Assembly (NCBI GenBank): GCA_032207245.1
Contig: CM063502.1
Span: 141,537,495 to 141,601,494, forward strand
Direction of reading: 5' to 3'
Length of the DNA: 64,000 bases
Source of the DNA: Pardosa pseudoannulata
Taxonomy: Eukaryota; Arthropoda; Arachnida; Araneae; Lycosidae
Every line of letters begins with the position of its first letter. Positions within the stretch are counted from its first letter, which is position 1. A program made the translations under genes and the position numbers. The notes under the pieces are model-generated. The model searched no databases. It was not told the DNA's origin and saw only the letters and a program-made list of their open reading frames with translations. Below are positions 51,141-62,428 of the stretch, piece by piece.

Positions 51141-53515
51141 CTAGCAAATGTGCCCGTTCTTCGAGGCGCATTTCCGCTACGGGTAATTTTGTATATTACT
51201 TTTAATCCAAGATTTTATTTTTCGTATATTAGTTTATAAATTCTCCACAGAGCAGTTCAAGTCATGGGCGAATAAACATCGTAGTTTCTACTCTATGTAA
51301 TATAGCAGTATACAATTTCTATTATTCATTAAAATACATTAGACCAGTGTTAAACTTATATATTACTTTTGAAAAATAACATGTATTCGTATATTGTCTG
51401 TAACTTCTGCACAATGCAGTTTAAGTCAAGTCATTGGCGAATAAATATAGGTATTTCTATTATAGATATAACATAGTCATATGTTTATGATACATTAGTT
51501 TAATAGAGACCGGTGTAAAACTTTAGTAAGATGTAAAAGAATTTTCCGGTTAAAAGTGCGAATTTTATTTTCATTTACGAAACACTTGTCATGCCTACTA
51601 AACTTCCGAGTAAGCAGTTGGTTTATCGTAGTTTTATTAATCTACCTATAATGTGTTAAGCACGATTTTTTTTTCAAATTTATTTTACCTTATTGTTAAA
51701 TATATTTAAACACATACAACAATTTATTCTTATAATATATGCTTGGAAGATCAAGAAATATCTAACATGCATATTTTGCAAGCCATTTAATATAAAAATA
51801 ACACTTATGTACTGCTATTTGATATAAATAGGTAACAAAATATATCTCATATACAGTAGAATGCGAATTATCCCATAAGGTAGATCAAGGACCATGTATT
51901 TTGTTTTGTGAACATAACCAAACTGCACCACGAACTCTATGAACTGTTTGTTTACCATGCAGGTTCTCAAAATAAACTAACAAATTCATTTTTACAGCTA
52001 ACTCTTATTTTAATAATTGTCTACTTTCGCACAATAGAATATATAGAAACCAGAATACGGAAGTTTCTTTATATGCCATCGAGGCTATTGAGATATAGAA
52101 ATAGCTATATAATCCTTGAATATGTTCATTTCATTCACCCCCATGCCTGCGCACCACTCTCTCGAACACCTGGGTTTATATACCATATAACTCTCCAGTA
52201 CATTTCACGTTTTGTTAGTGTCCACGTCTTTCTACTAATTTTCTTAAAAATGTCTGAAAATTTTAAGTTCTTACTTCTAAACATACCGTTTGTAATGTGA
52301 TAAATATACACTATATTATAATTGCCAGTCCTAACACTGGAAAAAGTATGAAAATTACTAACAATGAGTATCATAACCATTTTTTAAAGTAGTAGAGTCA
52401 TCAGTCTTTTTCGTTAATGGGATCAGTTTCTCTCCGGACAATCAACGCTCTATAGTATTTTCATTTGGCTATAAAATTTGTCGAGAAATTTTATTTCCCT
52501 ATCATTAATTTTGTTTATGAATCTGTAGGCTTTGGCTAGAAATATAAATTCAGAAATGTGCAATCAAAGTTAAGAACTTTTTAAAATATCATTAAAGATA
52601 CTCTGTATGATCGACTTTACATAATCCCTACATAGGTTCTTGTTTCGCTCATAGCTCTCAATTTTTCCTGCGTGGTCCAACTATTACCCCGTGCTCCTAT
52701 ACCACGTAACTCTCTTTTCCATTGTGCAATCTATTGCTGTTTTTGTCTTTTTTACTAATATTGTAAAAAAATTGATTTCATTAACTTCTAAACACGTTGT
52801 TTGTAATATGATAAATTGTGCAGTATAACATAAATTAGTTGCAACAAAGTATCATTTCCATATCATGAATTTTCTATGAAAATTTATTTCACTTGGCTAC
52901 AAGCATAAAATGGCAAGAACAAGTCTTTCTTTCTTTTCAAGCCAATAAGCAATCCTGAGGTAGGCTAAATTTTTAATATCAGCTATATATGCATAAATGC
53001 TTATATTCTCATATCACGTGATAGCACGGGAGGAAAAGATATAGCGATAACGTTCATTTCTCGGTATCAAGAAATACTCGCCAAAATATATTTACTCCAT
53101 ATTTGACTGACCAGACTTATCAAAATTTAAAAAAAAAAAATCTAACACTTTCGTTGATATACATAAATAAGCAACAAGATATATGTTTATTACCTCGCAA
53201 CTTTATCTTCATCGATTTCGTCTTAAAAGTTTCGAATTAGCACGAAACTTTTGGTGAACACGGTAAAATACGAAATTAATACTAAATATAATGTAAGTGA
53301 TTGCTGTCGTGCTTTAATTACCAACTTTTATATGTCTAGTCATATTACAAGATAGGATGGAGAGCAGAGGATTTAAAATTGACAGTAAACGACATTGTAA
53401 TTGACATTGGCGGTAAACATGAATGCTGTCCAAAATTTGATGAATTGATGGAAGACCATGATATTATGTATAAAAAACAAACACGCAAACGAACAAACCT
53501 CTTAATTTATAAAGA
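51141..53515 (-). mobile_element. Helitron unit A2 (minus strand, 2,375 bp)
   Basis: The 3' end is CTAG at 51,141-51,144, followed on the minus strand by T (51,140), and preceded by a worn hairpin region (CCCGTAGCGG ... GAACGGGC). The 5' end reads A/TCTTTATAAATTAAGAGG on minus at 53,515. No Rep/helicase is recognised. The interior contains a diverged internal duplication (52,090-52,330 against 52,600-52,830). It also has a pogo-type CAGTAGAATGCGAATTATCC motif (51,854-51,873). A 130-residue plus-strand frame (51,908-52,300) is antisense to the element and is disrupted in the homologous copy at 56-58 kb, so I do not call it a gene. Confidence 0.7.
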
Positions 53516-53530
53516 TATATAAATTAAACG

Positions 53531-54373
53531 CTGGATATTTATTACCCCGTGAAATAAATTCCCTGGAATTTAGATTTAAAAATAATTTGTTGTTAATGAC
53601 ATGATAAAATTTTCAATGCGACAAAAAATAATTGATGATTAAATTTAAAATTAGCTTATATGTACCCAATCTCTTATTTATTCCAAATATTAAAGAAAAT
53701 TTAATAGTATAATATCTAAATTAAACTTAATTTTATTTCAAATCATCCGAAAGAAGTAATGCAACAATTGGTAATTTCTTTTTTTTTAAAGGCTGAAAGA
53801 TACACACATTATATACATATATATACATGTATATAATGTGTGTGTGCGTTAATTATATATGTATATTAATATCAAAATTATTACCCATAAAATAGAACAA
53901 AATAATCGATTATTAAATGTAAAATTTGCACATAGGTACCTAATCTAATATTCAATCTAAATATAAAAGAAAATTAATCACAATATCTTAATTCAGAGGC
54001 AAAATGAATGAAATTTGTACAGACGATATTTAAATAGTTTAAAATCTAAAATGATTAATTGAGATGTTTAAAGGAATGACGTCATAATGCTAGAAAATTG
54101 TTATTTCAACCTATTTATTATGGGATAAATTGATAAATTTAATCTCATATTCTTAACCAGGGAAAAAATGTTTGAAATAATGATATAAAACGCTCGAAAA
54201 GGGGGGAAGGGATGATTTCGAACGTTTTAAGATTGACAGTATTTTTTTCAGGGATGTAAAGCATATTTATACCAATTTATTTTAGAATCGGACCAATAGT
54301 TTAGGAAAAGATGTGGAACATGCATACCCACATATGCACACATACATACATGCAATGACTTTTATTTATAAGA
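53531..54373 (-). mobile_element. Helitron unit A1 (minus strand, about 843 bp)
   Basis: The 5' end is TCTTATAAATAAAAG on minus at 54,373. The body is homologous to Helitrons 2 and 3: GATTCTAAAATAAATTGG, the CGTTCGAAA block, and TGACGTCA at 54,077-54,084. The 3' end is worn: CACGGGGTAATAAATATCCAG, where the sister unit at 54,814 has CTAG. Fifteen bases (53,516-53,530) separate it from unit A2, the same spacing and sequence as in the B units. A 17-bp hairpin sits at 53,802-53,843. Confidence 0.6.
53802..53843. repeat. 17-bp perfect inverted repeat within Helitron unit A1
   Basis: ACACACATTATATACAT (53,802-53,818) and ATGTATATAATGTGTGT (53,827-53,843) are exact complements around an 8-base loop. 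Confidence 0.9.
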
Positions 54374-54798
54374 CTAGCAAATATGCCCGTTCTTCGCTAC
54401 GAAGAACTTTGTATATTACTTTTAATAAAAGATTTTTAATTCGTATATTAATCTGTAAATTCTCTCCAGAGCAGTTTAAATCAATCCAATAAACATCGTT
54501 GTTTCTGTTATGCGTATAATATAGCCGTATAATTAGTACGAAAATTTTGGTAAACACAGTAAAATACGAAATTAATATTAAGTATAACTTAACTGATTGC
54601 TGTCGTACGTTAATTACCAGCTTTAATATTTCTACTCATATCACGGAATAGAATGAAGAGCAGAGGCTTTAATATTGATAGTGTTTATTTGGCTGTAAAT
54701 ATGACTGAGGTCCAACATTTGACGAATAGATGGCATACCATGTGGTTATGTATAAAAAAACAAACACACAAATGAAAAAGACCTCTTAATTTATAAGA
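54374..54798 (-). mobile_element. Helitron unit B2 (minus strand, 425 bp)
   Basis: The 3' end, CTAG at 54,374-54,377, directly abuts the 5' TC of unit A1. A perfect 8-bp-stem hairpin, GTTCTTCG-CTA-CGAAGAAC (54,389-54,407), is the terminator. The 5' end on minus reads A/TCTTATAAATTAAGAGG at 54,798. It is a deletion derivative of A2: about 100 bp of 3' part joins the block beginning GTACGAAAATTTTGGTAAACAC, which in A2 lies about 2 kb further in. Confidence 0.75.
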
Positions 54799-54813
54799 TA
54801 TATAAATTAAACG

Positions 54814-55419
54814 CTAGATATTTATTTGCCCATGAAATAGTATGGTAGGAATTTAGACTTTAAAAAATAATTTGTTGTTAATAACGGTGATAAAATAGAA
54901 ACAAAAAATAATCGATGATTAAATTTAAAATAAGCAACTATGTACATACTTTTTTATATAAGTCAAATAAAAAAGAAAATTAATCACGAAATCTAAATTC
55001 AGAGATACAACGGATGAAATTTTGACAGACGATGTTTAAATAATTTAAAATTAAAAATTATTAAATGAGATGGGATGTTTAAATAATTTAAAATTAAAAA
55101 TTATTAAATGAGATGGTTAAAGAAATGACGTCATAATGCTAGAAAAATGTTATTTCAACCTATTTATAATGGGATTGATAAATTTAATCGCCTGCTCTAA
55201 ATTGGAAAAAAATAGTACTTGAAATAATGACATAAAACGCTCGAGAAAGGGGAAAGATATGGATTTCGAACGTTTTAAAGGCGACAGTATTTTTCGAGGG
55301 GATATAAAGCATATTTATACTAATTTATTTTAGAATCAGACCATTAGTTTAGGATGAGATGTGGAACATAAATACCCACACACAAGCATACCCACATACA
55401 ACAACTTTTAATTATAAGA
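54814..55419 (-). mobile_element. Helitron unit B1 (minus strand, 606 bp)
   Basis: The 3' end is CTAG at 54,814-54,817 after GGGCAAATAAATAT (minus). The 5' end is TCTTATAATTAAAAG at 55,419. The body matches A1 and carries TGACGTCA at 55,126-55,133. A 43-bp segment is duplicated in tandem (55,031-55,073 and 55,074-55,116). The 15 bp between B1 and B2 (54,799-54,813) equal those between A1 and A2, so A and B are two copies of one composite unit. Confidence 0.7.
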
Positions 55420-55758
55420 CTAGCAAATGGGCCCGTGCTTTACTATGGGGAATTTTTATATATTACCTTTAATCCAAGATTTTTGTCATATATTAATTTG
55501 TAAATTCTCCACACAGCAGTTTAAATCATGAGCAAATAAACATCGTTGTTTCTGTTATATGTATAATATAGCCATATATATAATCCTTATAGTTCATTAG
55601 ACCAGTGTTAAGCTTTTATATTACTTTTGAAAAATGATATTTTTCGTATATTATTCTGTAAATTAGACACAATACAGTTTAATTCAAGTCATTGGCAAAT
55701 AAATATATTTATTTCTATTATATGTATAATAAAGTCAAATTCTCATTAAAGTCATGAG
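55420..55758 (-). mobile_element. Helitron unit C, 3' end only (minus strand)
   Basis: CTAG at 55,420-55,423 directly abuts the 5' TC of B1. The next roughly 340 bp match the 3' part of A2 (CAGTTTAAATCATG, AAACATCGTTGTTTC, TTAGACCAGTGTTAA). Similarity stops inside CAAATTCTCATTAAAGTC (from 55,736), which recurs inverted at 58,174-58,196. Confidence 0.7.
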
Positions 55759-56105
55759 TAATAGTCGGGCTGCTCAGAAAAGGAGAAGACGGAGGAGCGA
55801 AAAAAGAACCTATGCAATAATTATGTAAAATCGGCTAGACAGATTATCTTTAATGATATTTTATCATAGTGCACACTTAGCACATTACAAACGGTGTGTT
55901 TAGAAGTAAGAATTTAAAGTTTTCAAACAGTATTATTTTTAACAAAAGTAGTAGAAAGACAAGGACAACTACAAATGGTGGGATGTACTGGAGTACTGGA
56001 TGTACTGGACAGTGTTATATGGTATATAACCTTGGTGTTGGAGTGAGTTGTGAGCAGGAATGGGGTGAAAAATGAACCCATACAGGGATTATGCAGTTAC
56101 TTCTA

Positions 56106-57567
56106 CACTCATGTCCATAAATTAAGGATAATGAAGTTCAGGCAATGAAAGAGACAAAAGCAAAACAAATTTGACTTATTTGTAAAGTCTATTTATTAAA
56201 CAAAAGGTAAAGAGCAAAAAAGATGCTATATGTTTGACATAATTAATAAAAATTGCGATTTTTACTCCCTGGAGCAAATTTCAGAAAAGAACCTATTTAC
56301 TGAAAACAGTATAACATGGTTAGTATGATGGTTAATACGGAGTATGTCTCCCGGACGATGCAATACAAGCGTTACAACGCCTACGCATGCTGAGTATCAG
56401 ATTATCAATCTGATCTTGGGGAAAATTATACCACTCATCAAGCAATGCCCTCCGAAGTTCCGATAGACAGTTGGGAGGAGGTTGACGGGCTGCTTATTCG
56501 TCGGCCAAGCATGTCCCACACATGCTCTATTGGATTCAAGTCCGGTGAGTATGCTGACCAATCCATACAGGTGATATCCTCCGATTGAAGGCATTCGTCT
56601 ACAATGTTTGCACGGTGAGGTCGGGCGTTGTCAGCCATATACAGAAATTCAGGACCCATGGCGCCCCGAAACAAACGTACATGTTGTTCCAGAATGACAT
56701 CCCGATAGATGTGGCCTATCATCATTACACTCTGAACATGCAGGTCAGTTCTGGAACCAAGAATTATTCCTCCCCAAACGAGCCATCCTGCACCACCGTA
56801 ACGGTGTCGTTCAATGGTGTTCTCTTGGTGGTAACGGGTACCTGGCGCTCTCTATATGAAAGTCCGGCGAGAATCAGAATGTAAACTGTTGCGGTGTCCA
56901 CAATGCATGCTCTCTAGCCCAGCATAATCGCAGGCGACAGTGCGTTGCGTTAAGGGGAACACATCTGACAGGCCTACGAGCATATAGACCAATGTTCCCT
57001 AAGCGTCTGTACACGGTCTGCCTTGAAACTGTCGTACCGGTAGCTGAAGAGAGCTGACGAGACAGGTTTGATGCTGTGCTCCGTCTGTTTCTTTTGGCAG
57101 TAACTGCCAAATACCGGTCATCATTCGGCGTAGTAACTTGGGGGCGACCTGTGCTGTAACATTTACTCACATTACCATCATGTTTGAATCGTTGCCAAAG
57201 CCTGGAGATGACACTCTGGGCGATTCCCTCGGATATTTCCAGCTGGGTACGTCCACATTCCAGTCGTCCGATAATTCTACCACGTAAAAAATCATCCAAA
57301 TGCTTCCTATGTGCCATAACTATGCGGTTATTGCACTGAAAGGCTTTTAAAGCGCTTGTGAACAATTTTACTTCTTTTCTACCATTCCTTATATACCCCT
57401 TTCATACACTCTCGTCATTGTGACGTACTATCCGCGCCATCTAGTGGTTTCCTGCAATTTGCATATTCTTCTTCAAGATGTGTGTGATAATTCTACAGGT
57501 GAAATTTTTATTTTAGAACTCAATTTCTGTGTGATTCTGAATTATCCTTAATTTATGGACATGAGTG
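56106..57567 (-). mobile_element. Tc1-like transposon (1,462 bp)
   Basis: Perfect 27-bp terminal inverted repeats, starting CACTCATGTCCATAAATTAA, occupy 56,106-56,132 and 57,541-57,567. The left flank is TA (56,104-56,105). The right flank is CA (57,568-57,569), best read as the second TA of the target duplication after a T-to-C change; the empty site in Helitron A2 supports this. It carries one decayed transposase gene on the minus strand. Between the gene and the right repeat is a perfect CTCF-core match (minus strand CCACTAGATGGCGC, 57,434-57,447). Confidence 0.93.
56332..57316 (-). pseudogene. Tc1-like DDE transposase, frameshifted
   Basis: The chosen start is the MAHRKHLDDFLRG methionine at 57,316; a 16-residue in-frame upstream extension is possible. 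The N-terminal part (to 56,874) holds the paired helix-turn-helix DNA-binding region (GRIIGRLECGRTQLEISEGI, ISRLWQRFKHDG, GRPQVTTP, and a second RQTVYRRLG). The catalytic part has RYGGAGWLVWGGI, then DNARPHRA with the second Asp, then WSAYSPDLNPIEHVWD with the final acidic position. The C-terminus is RRRCNACIASSGRHTPY before TAA. Total length is about 328 codons, normal for the family. It is broken by a stop after the WTPQQFTF segment, where the expected FSDESRF first-Asp motif is damaged. Frame changes lie near 56,815-56,825 and after LGRR (about 56,500), so it cannot make an active transposase. Confidence 0.93.
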
Positions 57568-58200
57568 CATATCTCAATAGCTTCAAAGACATATAAGAAA
57601 CTTCCGTATTCTGTTTCCTATACATTTGCATTGTGCGAAAGAAGAAAAATTTTAAAATAAGAGTTAACTGTAAAAATGGATTTATCAGATTGTTTTGTGA
57701 ACCCACCCGGAAAGCAAGGAGTTCATAGAGTTCTTGGTCCAGGTAGGTTTTGTTTACAAAACAAAATGCATGTTCTTTGATCTACCGTACGGTTAATTCG
57801 TGTTCTACTGTATAAGAGATTATTATTGTTGCCGATCTACGTGAGATAGCAGTACATAAGCATTACTTTTATATTAAATGGCGTGTAAAATATACATGTT
57901 AGATATTTCTTGATCTTCCAAGCATAAATTATAAGAATAAATTGTTGTATGTTTTTTAATATGTTTAGCAATAAGGTAAAAACAAATTTGAAAAATAATC
58001 GTACTTAACAGATTATCGAAAGATTAATAAAACGGCAACAAACTAACTACTTACAATTAAGTTTAGTAGTCATGACAAGTGTTTCGTAAATGAAATAAAA
58101 TTTTCGTACATTTAATCGGGAAATGATTTTACATCTTACTAAAGCTTTACACAGGTTTGTATTAAATCAATGTATCATGAGTTTAATGAGAATATGATTT

Positions 58201-58454
58201 TATGTGCACTTAAGTGATAATATGGAAGAAAATGCTTTAATATAATTATTTTGCTGCAAAAATACAAGTAGCTCTGCATTTTCGGGTTGTAATGGTTACC
58301 AGGTAGATTTTAAGCATTACGGTCTACTTTGTTCCTATAAGAAGGCTAATGGGAAGTAATGAAACTCTTTGTTTAATACTTAGGTCTAATTAATTTTTTT
58401 TTCTATGTCTGACTGGAAATATTTATATAATGTCTGAACGTTTCTACAGTGGTA
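58201..58454. other. Non-coding stretch
   Basis: Nothing recognised. Confidence 0.5.
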
Positions 58455-58760
58455 AAAAAGATTTCACGATGTAGATAAAGCGGCTATCAGTTATATCACG
58501 CAAGCACTGTTACTCCTTCGCATAATGTCGGAACACGAAACAACGATGTTCATAAATTGGGAAAGCTGCACCACGTATACTTTGTTAATCCTACGTGAAG
58601 TCGAAAAAATGATTTCACGATGTATCTAAATAATCGTTCAAGTAATATGGCGCATGCACTGTAACTCGAAGTCGGGAAATCAGATATGTTTATATATCGG
58701 GATAATGTGTGTATCGGGATAACGTCAGAAATGTTTATATATCGGGAACGTTTTGTCCCA
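58455..58760. repeat. Degenerate tandem repeats
   Basis: GATTTCACGATGTA..TAAA..ATCACGCAAGCACTGTTACTC (about 58,460) recurs about 146 bp later as GATTTCACGATGTATCTAAA..ATGGCGCATGCACTGTAACTC. A shorter TGTTTATATATCGGGA unit is present twice at 58,687-58,745, with a partial GTATCGGGATAA copy between. The segment is GC-richer than its flanks and no frame is open throughout. Confidence 0.7.
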
Positions 58761-61506
58761 CATGCGTCTCTGTGTTATATATGTGAAAGCTGAATTAAAA
58801 ACCTACGCATTGAAAAAAGGAATTGACATGTTTAGGAAAAAATCTTACCTCCAAATTGCAACATTTATTTATCATTTTTAGCATATCTCGTAGAATATGC
58901 CACAATTAAGATAACTTTTGATTAAATTTATTAAAATTTATTCGAAGATTTGTTTCTCTTTTCTAATGTTTTCATTTGCATTGTATTACATTTAATGCTA
59001 TTCTATTTCCTCACCTATATCAAGCATATCCACGTATATACGATGGATTGCATACGTGCGTCCAAGGCCCACCTGTCAATATGGTAGAGAAAATGTGAGA
59101 GTAAAATGAGTTTTCATGAAATAATGTGTAATTCCTTACATAGGATTTTTTTCTTTTTTAAATTTTCTATAAGATAATTTTCGATACTGCGATGTAACAA
59201 ACCTCCCCAGTCTATTATGGAAAATGAATGTTGGGAACAGGAAAAGTAGAGAAGTTATTCAATATGATTCTACCTATATATCCCGCAACTGATTCAACAT
59301 TTTTTATTGGCAAATTGGATATAAAATCTGATACAGATCTACATTTTGGTGTAAACGTACTCATACAAAATTTAGTTTATCTAAATAATTTCGTTTATAT
59401 GTTATCATGTTCATACGTGCCGCGCACACAGTTAAATAAAATAATTCTTTTCATCAAGAATGTCAATATTCTTCAAAATTTAGAGGTTAAATATTTGACG
59501 ATTGTAGAATCTTTATATACTTCAAAATCCTTTACTTCTTCTAATTCTCTCTAAAAAAAAAGAAACGTTTTTGAAAAGAAGTCCGTAATAAATGTCATTC
59601 AAATATCGTTTTTTTATTTTACTGGCTAAAGGTAGGAGATGTTTTTCTATTACCCTAATTACTGTAAAGATATTAAAAAGAACATATCGCATGAGATGAA
59701 TCCCCACTTAGCATATACATGAGATGGATCCTTGTTTCCACACTTTTAGATACAAATGCCCCTTGGAGCTTTTCATCTAAACATTTAGTTGAACAAGAGG
59801 AAAGCTTTTTACAGCTCATTGATCAATCATGTGTTAATACATCCCGTAACCAAATATTTCCCCAAAGGAACTTAAAATCAATAAAAGTGATTTTTTGAAT
59901 AATTCCTTTTCTTAAAAAGAATTATCAAAGATTTATTTTCAAAGCTAAAATTTCAAGAAATTTTAATGTTTTTACTTCAGTAAGTTCTATGACTGTAGAT
60001 CATCTAGTCGCACTCGGTGTCCCTCTGGTTGATTACATCTTAAACCGTAGATCTGCATTACAGACGTTAGAAAGAAAGATTGAATTAGCGAACTGATTTT
60101 AGTTTTATACACGAGGAAAACCCCAGTATTATTGACAGTACCAACGATAGAAAATGATGTAAACTTTTTAAAGATGAACAGATCCTTAACGATTCATGGG
60201 AAGGTGTTTGTACATGCAGTGAACGGAGCGTTATAAGACCGAGAATTTCAAATGGATCTAGAGCTGGTACAATACGTCAGCATAAATAGCATTTATGTCG
60301 AAAATTTGTAAAACGTTTTTTTGTACATTTTATATTCTCAATCATTACATTCTTTATAATTGTGTTCAAAATTATGTGTGTTACTTATTCATACCATTTG
60401 CAAGTTAGATTCCAATGTGAAGAACTTTTAAACTTCAAAATACTTTTTCTAAGATATAAATAGGACACAGAACAGAATAATTCTCCACGATTATTAAAAT
60501 GCAAGAGTTGAAATGCGCCTTGAATATCGGGGCATTGTGTCTTTTGTCTTACTCTGGTTACCCACATGGGTGACAGGTGTCGAAATTTACGAGAGTGACA
60601 ATCTATAAAAAATAAAAAGTAGATAGCCATATTATTCTCTTTTCCTAAAACTATATGTCACTACTTTTCTTATCAATGCAAGGCATTTAACAAATTTATT
60701 CAAAACATTGAAAATATTCAAGCCATGGAATTTACAATCGGATTTTGTATTCAAAATATTTGAGCAAAATCCTTTTTTGTTAACCCAAATTATTGTTATT
60801 TAAGAAATAAGAGATTTAAATTTGTTTAATATCCAAGAAAATGTTTTAAGTAATTAGGATTTACTACTGTGGACATTTTTTAATTTTACAGAGTTTTTGG
60901 AAACTAAGTAGCTAATAGTCAACTAATTTCTTCATGTTGTGCTGAATAACTTAGTTCTTATATAAAACATCCAAATAAGTTTTATTATAAAAAGCTAAAT
61001 TTAAGACTTTCAGCTGGTGGGTGTTAATTTACTCTATATAAAGGGAACTAGGCAGCCAATATTCAGCCAACTTATGCAATTTGTCCTTGTATGATTCTAC
61101 AATTAAATAGAATAATTCTATTATAAAAGGCTAAATGTAGCACATCCAGTAGTTTAAAATGAAAAAAGATCTAAAGCCTTCAAAACTTAAGATTTTCTGG
61201 TGTAAATATTATTGCATTTCAATTCAGATTTGAAAACGAAGCTTGGTAGACAATACAACTATTTAATCAACAATTTTAGGTCTTTGTAAAAATAACATTA
61301 CACTATTGTAAAGTTGAGACAGGTATTCTATCTTTATTTCAAGTTTTCTTCGTTATTTCTTTTAATGTCAAGGGGTCAAAATATGTTAGCTGAGGATATA
61401 GCCAACAAAATATCCTCAATACAGGCAAAATACATAAACATATTTGATATGAGTAAAAAAAGGTTTATATTATTATATTGTATTAATATGTATGTGTATA
61501 TGTATA

Positions 61507-61511
<5 letters not shown>
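58761..61511. other. Non-coding stretch with unsupported plus-strand frames
   Basis: A 108-residue plus-strand frame (59,228-59,554) and a 65-codon frame (59,899-60,096, containing VDHLVALGVPLVDYI) are somewhat protein-like, but no family is recognised. Frames of about 100 codons are expected by chance at this composition. No splice structure links them. The minus frame at 60,385-60,630 is likewise unsupported. Confidence 0.45.

Positions 61512-61561
<50 letters not shown>
61512..61561. repeat. (AT)25 microsatellite
   Basis: 50 bp of uninterrupted AT repeat after a short TGTATATG-type stretch. The frames of 92 and 108 residues crossing it are artefacts. Confidence 0.97.
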
Positions 61562-61563
<2 letters not shown>

Positions 61564-61905
61564 ATAAAGCCAAGTTTGACAAACTTAGATAATCTCCTTC
61601 ATAACTCCGCTCAAAGCTAATATGAAAACCTTTATTACAACAGATTGCTATATTGTACCAACTATCTACGTGATTCCTATAAAATTGTAAGAGAAATATC
61701 AACTAAAATTACCCTTTTTTTAATAAAATCATGAATCTTGTCATATTATATGTGATTTGTACCCTTGAATAAAGAAAAAAAAATAGTTATAGTTCTAAGA
61801 AAAAATAATTATAGTCTTAGAGTTTCATTTTTATAGAAAATAACAAAACGGAATGATAATTTCAAAATTTTAAATAAAATAATATCTTACCCATTTTAGG
61901 AAATT
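61562..61905. other. AT-rich non-coding stretch
   Basis: No gene recognised. Confidence 0.55.
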
Positions 61906-62428
61906 TTAACCCATTAATTCCTAGGGTTTCCGTTTAGGGACAATTAAAAATAATCGTTCATTTTTTTGTTAGTATTTTCCGTTCTCTATCAGGTTGAAGT
62001 CAATCTTATAAACAATACCACAAATTCTCAGGTATCTGCTATTTTGTTTTACAGTTTTATCATTTGGACTGACATTTTATGACTTTTCTAGCCTCACACA
62101 GGAATTTACCTTTTCAGCAGGTACATTGACTGAAATCACGACAAATGGCTCTATTTATACCTAAACTTCATTTAACTTCATTTTACTGTACTGTGTTTAC
62201 ATACGATAGCAAATACATCCCTTAACAACATATTTTCTTTTTTGATAAATGATCTTGGCTTTCTATGATACTTAAAATTACAGATCATAACTAATACGGA
62301 TGAGTCAAAATATCCAACATTGTTTAAGTTTCATATTTCTTTAACTACAGGAAACTTTTAATAAATTAAATTTTAATTTATTCTTTAGTATAAATTTAAA
62401 AGGAATGATTAAAATGTTAAGGGTTTAA
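61906..62428. mobile_element. Candidate second piggyBac-like MITE
   Basis: TTAA (61,906-61,909) followed by CCCATTAATTCC marks the left end. On the right, the reverse complement reads TTAA, then ACCCTTAACATTTTAATC (TTAA at 62,425-62,428). The right end resembles the left end of the MITE at 1,536 (CCCCTTAACAT). About 515 bp, no transposase. The two ends match each other only over the first few bases, so this is weaker than the first MITE. Confidence 0.4.

Larger units (their letters stand above)
55775..58200 (+). mobile_element. Inverted Helitron interior (D), split by a Tc1 element
   Basis: 55,775-56,105 and 57,568-58,200 together match the reverse complement of A2 from about 52,690 back to 51,480, with a gap of about 240 bp relative to A2. 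The flipped segment joins unit C at an inverted-repeat breakpoint. The Tc1 element at 56,106-57,567 sits in a TA that is unoccupied in A2, so the Tc1 insertion came after the two Helitron copies separated. No Helitron 3' end is found near 58,200. Confidence 0.65.

Noticed and set aside
51908..52300. 130-residue plus-strand frame
   Set aside because: It is antisense to Helitron unit A2, shows no known domain and is broken in the homologous copy at 56-58 kb. A frame of this length is only mildly unusual at this AT content.
56585..56884. 99-residue plus-strand frame
   Set aside because: Shadow of the Tc1 transposase on the opposite strand.
59228..59554. 108-residue plus-strand frame
   Set aside because: No family recognised, no splice or repeat context, and frames of about 100 codons are expected by chance here. 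Kept only as a note in the regional entry.
61314..61702. Two overlapping frames across 61.3-61.7 kb
   Set aside because: Both gain their length from the (AT)n tract.
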